IMG/VR virus record: IMGVR_UViG_3300031629_000079 | Span: 1 to 24,340 of that record | Length of the DNA: 24,340 bases | Direction: 5' to 3' (one strand) | Source: a virus | In this document: positions 7,086-16,100 of the stretch, one piece after another | How positions within the stretch are numbered: the stretch's first letter is position 1 | Layout: the number at the start of each line of letters is the position of its first letter | The notes under the pieces: model-generated | Seen by the model: only the letters and a program-made list of their open reading frames with translations | Databases searched by the model: none | What the model was told of the DNA's origin: nothing | Position numbers and translations under genes: made by a program

Positions 7086-7325
7086 ATGGCATTCGCAACA
7101 GCAAACTGGTCAACCGTTGGCGCTTCTAAAAGCGGCAATGCTCCTGCAATCTATAGCTATAAGTCCTCTGGTGACAACAAAGCTACTATTGCCGGTTCCG
7201 GTTACTTCAACACAGTTGAGGCTCTTATCACTACTGGTGATTGGATCTACACATACGGTAGCGATGGCGGTCAAACGCTCGTAGCAACCAACAGTTCTGG
7301 CGTTATTACAGCGGCAGTAATCTAA
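7086..7325 (+). CDS. Small post-capsid virion protein (possible decoration protein)
   Basis: A 79-residue protein, AAGGAG at 7071-7076 upstream and only 13 bases after the capsid stop, so it is probably co-expressed with capsid. The sequence is rich in Gly, Ser, Thr and Tyr and looks all-beta: MAFATANWSTV...APAIYSYKS...AGSGYFNTVEALITTGDWIYTYGS...GVITAAVI. Small proteins with the same 'AxW...P.i..Y...D..A.i..sGYFn.v...l..GD.I' outline commonly follow capsid genes in marine phages. Capsid decoration or head-fibre function is inferred from position and composition; I know of no demonstrated activity. Confidence 0.72.
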   Translation: MAFATANWSTVGASKSGNAPAIYSYKSSGDNKATIAGSGYFNTVEALITTGDWIYTYGSDGGQTLVATNSSGVITAAVI

Positions 7326-7330
7326 AGAAA

Positions 7331-7359
7331 GGGAGGGCTGGTTCGCACTGGCCCTCTCC
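7331..7359 (+). terminator. Hairpin after capsid operon segment, possible attenuator/terminator
   Basis: GAGGGC (7333-7338) pairs perfectly with GCCCTC (7351-7356) across a 12-base loop. The outer GG (7331-7332) can pair CC (7358-7359) past a bulged T. What follows (ACCTCTTACGG) is pyrimidine-rich rather than a clean T-run, so termination would be partial at best. The location just downstream of the capsid genes corresponds to the T7 late terminator after gene 10. An RNA-processing or mRNA-stability hairpin is an alternative. Confidence 0.4.
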
Positions 7360-7379
7360 ACCTCTTACGGAGAACCGTT

Positions 7380-7997
7380 ATGGCTGCTGGCGACACTTCA
7401 CTTTCAATATGTTCGGATGCTTTAATCCTGTTGGGCGCTTCGCCCATTTCTTCGTTTACGGAGGGGTCTGATTCGGCCCAGGCTTGTGATCGTCTTTATC
7501 CAGATCTCAGAGATTCAATTCTCTCAGTCTACCAATGGAGTTGGAGCGTTAAGAAGGTTCAGCTTAACCGACTGTCTACGGCCCCGATTGATGAGTGGAA
7601 GTATGCCTATCAGCTACCTGGCGATCTACTCTCCGGTGTTCTGGCTGTATTCAGAAGTGCTGGTCTATCCGAAAAACCCACTCGTTATGGCTGGGAGATC
7701 TACGGGGATCAGCTTTATACTAATTTTGAAAAGATCTTCATCGACTATCAAGGCACAGTTGATGAGAGCAAAATGCCTAATTACTTTGTAAGACTGTTGC
7801 GCTCTGCGTTGGCAGCGGAGTTGGCGTTTACAATCACAGACCAAATCAGCAAGTCAAACTATTTCCGCGCTGATGCTTACGGATCTCCAGGCGAGTCAAA
7901 TCGTGGTGGATTGATGCGTGAGGCGATGAACATAGATGGTCGTGGCAAGCCACCGGAGATTATTGAGGACTATGCCCTTATTAATGTGAGATACTAA
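7380..7997 (+). CDS. Tail tubular protein A (T7 gp11-like)
   Basis: A 205-residue protein (T7 gp11 is about 196), encoded between the capsid genes and the 733-residue tail protein. The N-terminal stretch ICSDALILLGASPISSF...DSAQACDRLYPDLRDSILSVYQWSW is characteristic of the tail tubular A / gatekeeper family: a helix with a 'LGa.pIsSf' turn, then 'ac..lyp..Rd..L....WsF'. It forms the ring between the portal and the nozzle. GGAGA at 7369-7373 is a good ribosome-binding site for ATG 7380. Its stop (7995-7997) is one base before the next start. Confidence 0.88.
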   Translation: MAAGDTSLSICSDALILLGASPISSFTEGSDSAQACDRLYPDLRDSILSVYQWSWSVKKVQLNRLSTAPIDEWKYAYQLPGDLLSGVLAVFRSAGLSEKPTRYGWEIYGDQLYTNFEKIFIDYQGTVDESKMPNYFVRLLRSALAAELAFTITDQISKSNYFRADAYGSPGESNRGGLMREAMNIDGRGKPPEIIEDYALINVRY

Positions 7998-7998
7998 A

Positions 7999-10200
7999 AT
8001 GCGGATTATGCAGTTCCAGACCAACTTCTCGGTTGGTGAGCTTGATCCTCTCATTCGCGCTCGTACTGACCTACAGCAATATAAGAATGGTCTTGAGGAA
8101 GCTACTAACATCATTATCCAGCCACAGGGTGGGTTTCGTCGTCGTGATGGCTCTAAGTTTATCCATGACTTTGGCTCTGGCTTTACGGATTTTAAGGTTA
8201 TCCCGTTTGAGTTCAGCGTAGATGATAGCTACTTTTTGGTGCTTGTTACTCAGCGTATCTATATCTTTAAGGCTGGAGTTCTACAGGCCAACATAAACGG
8301 TAGCGGCAATGACTATCTGGTGGCTACAGATATCACGACTGCTATGCTTGATGATCTTAACTACACTCAGGCTGTCGATACGCTCATTCTCTGCCACCAA
8401 GATCTGCAAACTAAACGCCTGGTGCGCAACGCTGACACAAATTGGACGCTGGAAAACTTACCAATAACCAATCTGCCCCAGTTCCCATATGCGTTTGACA
8501 CACATCAACCTGACTTTACGGTTACGCCCAGCGCGACTAACGGCAATATTGAGATCACTGCGTCTGCTGCAACAACCGAAACAGGTAACGCTCAAGACGG
8601 TGCGGCTAATAAAATTAGAATTAAAGCCTCTAGTACATATGCGGACGATCAGCCAAATGGGATGTTTATAACTATAACTTCGGGTAGTGGAGTGGGTCAG
8701 ACACGTCATGTCGAAGATTACAACGCCGTCACAAAATGGTTGACAGTCTATCCCGCTTGGGACATCGGGCAACAGCCAAGTACGTTTTCAAACTACAAGA
8801 TCGAGCCTTTTGCTCCTGCTGCGGTTGGTGAGTATCTGCAAGTAACCAGTACATTTGGTCGAGCTAGATACGTCGAGTATGTATCTCCGACAGTTATGAA
8901 GGCTGTAGTGGAAGTTCCATTCTTTGACACTGGAGCGGTTCTTGCCGGTGAGTGGGAAAGCGAACACGGATATGAGGACGTGTGGTCTAATACTCGCGGC
9001 TGGCCACGCTCTGCTGCATTCCATGAGGGTCGGTTGTACTTTGGTGGATCTAGGTCCAGACCCAATACGATCTGGGGTTCTGGCGTAATCAACTACTTCG
9101 ATTTCAATCCTGGCACTGGCCTTGATGATGAGAGTGTTGAGGCAACAATCAACACCAACCAGCTTAACACTATCGTTAATCTATTCTCAGGCAATGACTT
9201 CCGGATCTTCACGACCGGCGGCGAGTTTGTAATCTTGCAAACCTCCGGTGATCCAATCACGCCATCAACATTCTTTGTTCGTCCTCAGACAAGATTGGGA
9301 TCAAAGGCTGGTATTCCGATTGAAGAGCTAAACGGTGCGTCGATCTTTATTCAGCGCCAAGGTAAATCAATCAACGTGTTCCAGTTTGGCGACACTACAG
9401 CGTCTTACCAGGTTCAGAACATATCTGCTCTTAGCTCTCACTTGCTAAAGAACCCTGTCGATATGGCTGCGCGTAGGGCTGCGTCTACAGATGAGTCCGA
9501 TCGCTTGTTCGTGGTCAACGGTGATGATGGAACGATGGCTGTTTACTCCATCTTGGTTGGGCAGAATGTCATTGCCCCTAGCCGGTTCGTAACAGATGGC
9601 GAGTACATAGCTGTCGGTGTGGAGGTTGCAGACGTTTATGCAATCGTTAAGCGCACAATAAATGGCACTGATAACTATATGCTAGAGAAGTTCGATCCCG
9701 ATCTTACTCTGGATAGCGTTAAGAGCGGCGGAGCGGCTTCCTCAGTTAACATGAGCCAGCTTCAAGGGGAAACGGTCCAGATCATTAGAGACGGCATTCT
9801 TGAGCCAGAACAAACGGTTCCTGCTTCTCCATACACAATTACTTTTGCGTCACCTGCCACGTCAAGTTTCCAGGTCGGATTGAATTACACGGTTACTGCT
9901 AGGACAATGCCAGCAGAGCCGGTGCTTTCTTCTGGATCTGTTCAAGGATTTAAGAAGCGGATCATTCAAGTTGATGCAATCGTAAACACTACTAAGGATA
10001 TGACCATTAACGGCAAGCAGGTTTCATTCAGAAACTTTGGCGAGAATGTTCTTGATTCGGCAGTTGAGCCGTTCACTGGCATTAAAACAATGCACGGGCT
10101 GTTAGGTTATAGCGGGACGGGGCAGATTACGATCAGCCAGAATGTTCCATTGGAAATGATTGTTCTCGGTCTTGAGTACCGCTTGAGCGTAGGGAGTTAA
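7999..10200 (+). CDS. Tail tubular protein B (T7 gp12-like nozzle)
   Basis: A 733-residue protein, the size class of T7 gp12 (794). The opening (QTNFSVGELDPLIRARTDLQQYKNGLEEATNIIIQPQGGFRRRDGSKFI) is the well-known start of podovirus tail tubular B and related tail proteins. Further family-like segments are GWPRSAAFHEGRLYFGGSRSRPNTIWGS (about residues 333-360) and the ending LEMIVLGLEYRLSVG. It forms the hexameric nozzle at the tail end, through which DNA leaves. A second ATG lies at 8008, but GAG about 8 bases before 7999 supports the first. A cluster of Asn/Thr/Ala around residues 170-200 marks a likely inserted beta domain. Confidence 0.92.
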   Translation: MRIMQFQTNFSVGELDPLIRARTDLQQYKNGLEEATNIIIQPQGGFRRRDGSKFIHDFGSGFTDFKVIPFEFSVDDSYFLVLVTQRIYIFKAGVLQANINGSGNDYLVATDITTAMLDDLNYTQAVDTLILCHQDLQTKRLVRNADTNWTLENLPITNLPQFPYAFDTHQPDFTVTPSATNGNIEITASAATTETGNAQDGAANKIRIKASSTYADDQPNGMFITITSGSGVGQTRHVEDYNAVTKWLTVYPAWDIGQQPSTFSNYKIEPFAPAAVGEYLQVTSTFGRARYVEYVSPTVMKAVVEVPFFDTGAVLAGEWESEHGYEDVWSNTRGWPRSAAFHEGRLYFGGSRSRPNTIWGSGVINYFDFNPGTGLDDESVEATINTNQLNTIVNLFSGNDFRIFTTGGEFVILQTSGDPITPSTFFVRPQTRLGSKAGIPIEELNGASIFIQRQGKSINVFQFGDTTASYQVQNISALSSHLLKNPVDMAARRAASTDESDRLFVVNGDDGTMAVYSILVGQNVIAPSRFVTDGEYIAVGVEVADVYAIVKRTINGTDNYMLEKFDPDLTLDSVKSGGAASSVNMSQLQGETVQIIRDGILEPEQTVPASPYTITFASPATSSFQVGLNYTVTARTMPAEPVLSSGSVQGFKKRIIQVDAIVNTTKDMTINGKQVSFRNFGENVLDSAVEPFTGIKTMHGLLGYSGTGQITISQNVPLEMIVLGLEYRLSVGS

Positions 10201-10203
10201 GGC

Positions 10204-10650
10204 ATGGAAGCAATGGCAGTGGTTGGTGCGGTAACTTCGGTTGCCGGTGCGGCGAGTCAGGTTCAAGCGGGAAAAGCGCAACGGGCTGGTTACGAGCAAC
10301 AAGCACAACAGGCAGATCTAAAGGGTCGAGCGGAGGCTATTGCTTACAAGCAGCAAGGTGCAGATGCTCTTGCAAACCTAAATCAAACGCTTGCAGCAAT
10401 TATAGCAAGGGCCGGTGCCGGTGGTGTTGATCCTACATCTGGATCTGCCCAGACAGTCGCAATGTATGCAACGTCACAAGGCGTAACGGAAGCGCAAATT
10501 GCGGAAGATAACGCGGCTCTTGCTATCGGGCAAGCTACTCAACAAGCTGGCATTTATAGATCCGCAGGGCGAACCGCTCAATTAAGTGCCAATGTTAGTG
10601 CCGCTGCCACTCTTGGTTCTGCTGCTTACTCTGTCGGACAATTAAGGTAA
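10204..10650 (+). CDS. Internal virion (ejection) protein, T7 gp14-like
   Basis: A 148-residue Ala/Gln-rich protein, small for the position of T7 gp14 (196). It starts with an apolar Gly/Ala/Val segment (VVGAVTSVAGAASQVQAG), continues as a Gln-rich helix, and ends in an apolar AAATLGSAAYSVGQL segment. The middle carries ARAGAGGVDPTSGSAQTVAMYA, which resembles a motif shared by podovirus small internal proteins ('raa.gv...GSa...'). Proteins of this kind are ejected first and insert in the outer membrane. It lies 3 bases after the nozzle gene and starts the ejection-protein set. Confidence 0.75.
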   Translation: MEAMAVVGAVTSVAGAASQVQAGKAQRAGYEQQAQQADLKGRAEAIAYKQQGADALANLNQTLAAIIARAGAGGVDPTSGSAQTVAMYATSQGVTEAQIAEDNAALAIGQATQQAGIYRSAGRTAQLSANVSAAATLGSAAYSVGQLR

Positions 10651-10659
10651 GGTTAGAAT

Positions 10660-13191
10660 ATGGCACAGCTTCCACGATATCAAAAACTTGGTGTAAGAAC
10701 CCGTCAACCACAAAACCTTGATTTTGCAGATACACGAGAACAGGCTTCTCTTTCTCAGAACCTTTCTCAGCAACTAAACCGTATGTCTAACTTTGCGTTT
10801 CAGAAGGCCGGTGAAAGGGCTGTTGAGCGTGGCGAAGAGCGTGTTCAAGAAGAGGGCGCGATTGCTACACTTGGTGATATTGATAAAAGGGGTGGTCCGC
10901 GTACTATCGCTGACGAAGCAGCATATGCTTTGGGTAGTCGTGTTGCTGTTGCTGAAGTTCAGAACGCTGCTGAAATAGAAATCAGTAGAATTTTAACTGA
11001 AGCTGAAAAGAGTGGAACCGCGTTTTCTACTGTTCAAGCGCAACTAGCAGACGTTACTGATGGTTATTCGGAATCGCTGCGGGTGATAGATCCTGCCGCT
11101 TCTTCTGTTTTAAAGGTGAACCTAGAGGGGGCTACTGGTAAGGCGACTGAGAGGTATTCAAACTATTACGTTAAGCTGCAAGCCCAGCGTCAAGCTACTA
11201 AAAGAGCGAACGCTGCCGACCGTTCGTTTAAAAGTACCTTAGCCGATGCAATCTTGCCAGGCATGACTGTAGAGAAGTTGGGCGAAAGCATTGCGGCTGA
11301 AGCAGATTTGCTTCGCGGCATGGGCGCTACTGAAAAGCAAGCAAACGATTTTTATGAGAAAACATTTAATGCGGCTTATCGAGAGAAGCTAACTTATGAT
11401 TTCAACACTGCGCCATTGGAGGAAAAGCAAAGGCTTTTAACTGACATGGAGACTATGGCTCTCCCTGGTATGTCTTTAACTCAAACTCAAAGTGTTCGTA
11501 AATCTTTAAACGCTGATTATAATTCGGCTTTGCAAGTCACTAGAGGTGAGAGCAATTCAATCGTTTCATCTGTAAACGCATTAGGGACATTGCTTGCCAA
11601 AGGCGGAGACCCATCCCTAAAGGAAATCGCTGATCTCCAAGAACGTGCTAATAACCTGGGAGATCAGGGTGCTGGTGCTAGAGCCGCTCTAGCTGAATTA
11701 GAGTTCAATGCTGAAAACGCTGCAACCTATCGAAAGATGAATGTTGAAGAATTGGCGTCAGAGATTAATGATCTTAAATCAGGTATCACTGGAATGGGTG
11801 GTTCTGGCATTGATACACTTCTCGAAGCTGAAACCCTGCAAGTCGCACAGGCTTATTTAACTGCTGCAAACAAGAGTATTAAAAACGCAGCAACTGAGCA
11901 AAAAGCGGAGTTTCAACCTAAAATAGATGCTGCCGGCGCACAGCTTAAAACCCTTCAAGATGTTGTTGACCAGGGAATATCTGTAGATCAACTCGCTATA
12001 GAAAAACTTCTTTATGATCTTGACGATATACCAGATTCTTTAATTGATGGTTTTCAAGACGAAGTAAATACCTTGATCGAAACCAATCTGCTTGGAGACC
12101 GTCTTCGAGGGTACACTCCAAGCGAAATTGCTGGATACCTTTCCGGATTGCGGGAGGAGGGTGTAAATACCGCTATCGAGCTAAAGCAATTAAATCTTGC
12201 TGAGAAAATGCTAAATAACATGGAGACTCAGCTTGCTGATGATCCTTTGACGTATGCAATGAATGTTGGCGTTAAGGACTCGAGCAACAGCACGGTGCAA
12301 ATATCTGGAATAAATGCTACTCCAGACAGTCCTGATGTCACGGCTAATATAAAGAAGCGTGTGGCTGACGCACAAATCATTGCATCTAAATACCGTATTG
12401 AACCTAAGTATTTTACCGCTCAAGAACGGGATTCACTTACAGAGTTTCTTCAATCTGAAAGCACTGACAGACTTCAAATCATGGGATTTCTTGGCGCAAT
12501 GGTAGATGGCGGTGGTTCTGCTACGCCTGATATGCTTGCCGAGATATCAGATTACGCTCCTGGGTTTGCTGGAATTGGCGCACTCATTAGTGAGGGCAGA
12601 CCAACTGCTGCTAACCATGCCTTGCGCGGAATGGAGTACATAAAGGCTGGCAATAAACCTGCTGGATTATCTGCTATATATACAGAACCAGAGTTCGTGG
12701 GCATCACGGGTCAAGCGTTGCGATACTCTCCAAAAACACTCAACGTAATTCGTGAAAATGCTGAGTTAATTTATGCAGATACTGCGCGTACCGAAGTCGA
12801 TTTCAATGCTGAAAAATGGAAAAGCGCGATAGAAATGGCTGCTGGTATGAAAACCATTGGCAGAAAGTCATATGGCGGTATTCAAGAAGTTAGAGGCCAA
12901 ATGACATTGCTTCCACCGGAGGTAACGCCAGATGATCTTGAGGATGCACTATCAAGTATTACCCCCGATATGGCGTTTGAAGTTTCGGGGATAAGCTTAT
13001 CTACTGGCATGGTGAATGCTATATCAAAGAGAAATTCCTACAAAGTTATTAGTGCTGGTGGCGATAAGGCTGCGATTACCTTTGAAGAAGACTCATACGG
13101 AAACCCGACATACGTTAAGGATAGTGATGGCAATCCATTTTTCTTTGATATCTCTAAGCTGGTAGATCTAAGCAAAGCGTCAGGTAATTAA
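10660..13191 (+). CDS. Internal virion (ejection) protein, T7 gp15-like
   Basis: An 843-residue protein beginning with MAQLPRYQKLGVRTRQPQNLDFADTREQA, the typical start of the mid-sized podovirus internal protein ('lPr...lGv......p..df...r.....'). The bulk is predicted helical with many Ala/Glu/Lys/Gln heptad-like stretches and no enzymatic motif that I recognise. In T7, gp15 (747 residues) forms with gp16 the periplasmic tube for DNA passage. ATG 10660 follows the previous stop by 9 bases with TAAGGTTAG upstream. The next gene begins one base after its stop. The function is inferred from order, size and N terminus. Confidence 0.75.
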   Translation: MAQLPRYQKLGVRTRQPQNLDFADTREQASLSQNLSQQLNRMSNFAFQKAGERAVERGEERVQEEGAIATLGDIDKRGGPRTIADEAAYALGSRVAVAEVQNAAEIEISRILTEAEKSGTAFSTVQAQLADVTDGYSESLRVIDPAASSVLKVNLEGATGKATERYSNYYVKLQAQRQATKRANAADRSFKSTLADAILPGMTVEKLGESIAAEADLLRGMGATEKQANDFYEKTFNAAYREKLTYDFNTAPLEEKQRLLTDMETMALPGMSLTQTQSVRKSLNADYNSALQVTRGESNSIVSSVNALGTLLAKGGDPSLKEIADLQERANNLGDQGAGARAALAELEFNAENAATYRKMNVEELASEINDLKSGITGMGGSGIDTLLEAETLQVAQAYLTAANKSIKNAATEQKAEFQPKIDAAGAQLKTLQDVVDQGISVDQLAIEKLLYDLDDIPDSLIDGFQDEVNTLIETNLLGDRLRGYTPSEIAGYLSGLREEGVNTAIELKQLNLAEKMLNNMETQLADDPLTYAMNVGVKDSSNSTVQISGINATPDSPDVTANIKKRVADAQIIASKYRIEPKYFTAQERDSLTEFLQSESTDRLQIMGFLGAMVDGGGSATPDMLAEISDYAPGFAGIGALISEGRPTAANHALRGMEYIKAGNKPAGLSAIYTEPEFVGITGQALRYSPKTLNVIRENAELIYADTARTEVDFNAEKWKSAIEMAAGMKTIGRKSYGGIQEVRGQMTLLPPEVTPDDLEDALSSITPDMAFEVSGISLSTGMVNAISKRNSYKVISAGGDKAAITFEEDSYGNPTYVKDSDGNPFFFDISKLVDLSKASGN

Positions 13192-13192
13192 T

Positions 13193-16100
13193 ATGAATTT
13201 TGACAAACCAGAAATGTTAGACTTCTTACCTGAGAATGGAAGATCAGAAGCGCCTGGGCCGCTAATGGAAAACGTGACCGGTGCCTTCGATGCAATGAAG
13301 TACACTGGTGGTGCTGGTGCTAACAGCAGGGGGTTTACTCTACTTGATGTTTGGACTCCAATTATTGACGAGCTAAACGAGACCGGCGCAGATTTTGAGA
13401 ACCCTGCCATTTGGCTATTTGATTCTATGTCTTCTCGATATGACGGGAAAGCCGACGAAATATATTCCTACATACAGAACAATAAGGAGAGCCTTCCAAA
13501 AAGCTTATCCGAAATTAACTCTGCTTCAGTAGACGAAATGATGAAGAGCTTTGTTCAACAAAAGGAAACCGAGCTTTCAGAGCTTGCCCGTAACAATCCA
13601 GGGTTTTTCCCCGCTGCTGCTAGATTTGTTGGTGGTATGGGTGCCGGTGGTGGCGATATTGTTACTCAACTTACTATGCCGTTTGGCGGATGGTCTAAAA
13701 CCCTTTGGAAGAATATTGCGCAAAGTGCTGCCGTAAACGCTGGTTCCGGTGCTATAAGTGAGCTTGACGTTAAGGATTGGTATGACGAGCTAGGGCTTGA
13801 GTATAGCTACGAGGATTTTATTAACAATGTAGCCATGCAAGCTGCATTTGGTGCGGCTATGCCAGCAGCAGGGGCCGGTATCAGAATGACTGCCGACCAG
13901 GCGCTGAAGGGCTGGGACGTTCTCAAGGGCAAAATGAAGAAGCCTTTAAGTGCAGAAGATGAAGCACTGGTTAATGTTTTGGAAAGCCAGGCTGATATCG
14001 AGGCGTCAAACCCGTTACGGTCAGAGAACAATATCGAGGCTGAGTCTGAGCATGAGGCTAGACTGTCTGATGCTACTGCTGCTTTGGCGGGAGATACGGT
14101 TCCTAGGATGTCTGAAGAGCCTTCTTCTCCGATAAAGGGAACAATTCCATTACAGGATGAGCTAAACAAAAACCAAAAGAAGTGGTTGGCAAACAATGCC
14201 AAATTAAAAGTAGCTGAAGCCGAAGGTATTAAAATCCAAAATCGGTTAAATGATGCTTTTGACGTTGATCCAAATCTTACAAAGGACAGTAAGATAATAA
14301 AAGATTTAATGGATGAAAACAAACTCAACGAATCTAAAGTTGATGAGTTCAGATCTATACAAGATGGATTCGGCAAACAGCGTTTAAGTATTTTAGAAAA
14401 ACAAAAACAGGAACTTGCGCTCGTTGATAATGGAGCAGATAATCTTGACGGTGTTATCTACAATATAGACCCTATGGATATTGAGGTTGACGCCAAGACA
14501 TTCCAGTTCAAAGAGGGTGGAGATGAGTTCGGCGTTACCGAGCGCCTCCAAGGGATTACAACCTGGGACAAGTACAAGTCTGGGACGGTTACTGTCTATG
14601 AATATGCTGATGGTCGCATGGCGATTGCGGATGGACACCAGCGCCTTGGGTTAGCAAAACGCATACGTTCACAAGATCCCTCTCAGGATGTTAGAGTATT
14701 CGCTTACAAGCTACGCGAAGCTGATGGCATAACACCGGAAGAAGCGCGTGTGATTGCGGCAATGAAAAACATTGCAGAAGGCACCGGTACATCAATAGAC
14801 GCAGCAAAGGTTCTGCGGGTAGATCCTAGTCGCATTTCAGAGTTGCCACCCCGTTCAGAGCTTGTTCGCCAGGCGCGTGACATGATGGGTCTAAGCGATA
14901 CAGCATTTGGTGCAGTGGTTAATGGCGTGATCCCGCCCAAATATGGTGCTATCGTTGGCAGACTAATTGATGATCAAGATCTCCAGGGTGCAGCTATTGA
15001 GGTTTTAGCAAAGGCAGATCCAAGCAATGCCTTCCAAGCTGAGTCGATCGTCCGACAGGTTCGTGAATCCGGTTCAGAGCAAGTTGAGCAAATCTCCTTG
15101 TTCGGTGAAGAAATAGTAACCGAAAGTTTCTTTGTCGAAAGATCCAAGATACTAGATCGAGCATATAAAGAGTTACGCCGTGACAAGGCTGCATTCGAAA
15201 CCTTAGTCCGAAACTCTGATCGGTTAGAGGCCGAAGGTAATGTTCTTGCAAAAACCGCAAACGAAAGAAAGGCTAGTACAGATGCCCAAACGATCGCGCT
15301 CCTCCAAACGCTTGCAAACCGCAAAGGGCCGCTCTCAGACGCCCTCAATGACGCAGCAAGAACAGCCAGGGACACAAACAGCTATGTCGCAGCAACTAGC
15401 GGATTCCTCGATGCTATCAGAGGATCAATTAAATCGGGCGACTTCGACCGCTTATCATCTGGCGATGTTGGACGCGCTGTCGATGGTCCGCCGGAGATCA
15501 CTAGATCTGAAGCTACAGCAGAACCAGCCATTGAAGGATTCGACGAACCAACAGGCGTAGCAGCAGAGCGCCAGGCAAACCAGCTAGTGCAAGACATGTT
15601 CGGTGCTGATGAGGCGGCTCCCGCTGTGCAGAGACTTGACGTTTCTCCCATAGAAGAAGATCTAGTCGCGATCGAAGACATTAAGATGCCGATTGATGAT
15701 AGTTTGCCACCGGATCAGATCCGCGCTCAAGTAAGGGCGCTGACAGAAGAGAATACCGAAATTGTCAGGGGATTGATCCAAAGGATTGATTCTAAGTTTG
15801 GTACTGAATCTGGCGATAATGTGAAGGATCTCGCGAAGGTTACTCAAAAGGCTAACAGACCTTCAATCCTGGCGAAAAAACCTTGGCACAAAACTTCTCA
15901 CATTAGAGATAGCTACCGGTTCAAAACTGTTATTGATGATTTCAGAGATGTACCGGCTATCTTTGATGAGCTTCTTGATAGTGGCATTCGCCTGGTTAAA
16001 GTAGACACCGGCAAGCTGTTTGATCCAAAAGAATGGGGATGGCGTATTATTGCATTCGATCTAAGAATGCCTAATGGTCAACTTGTCGAATGGTATTTAC

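Noticed and set aside
13807-14376. Antisense frame of 189 codons within the large ejection gene
   Set aside because: It lies fully inside a strong + strand gene, is rich in Ser/Phe/Leu as antisense shadows are, and has no promoter or family resemblance.
15240-15560. Overlapping + strand frame of 106 codons in the ejection gene
   Set aside because: It is in another frame inside a clearly coding region, has no ribosome-binding site, and gives a low-complexity Gln/Ser/Lys product.
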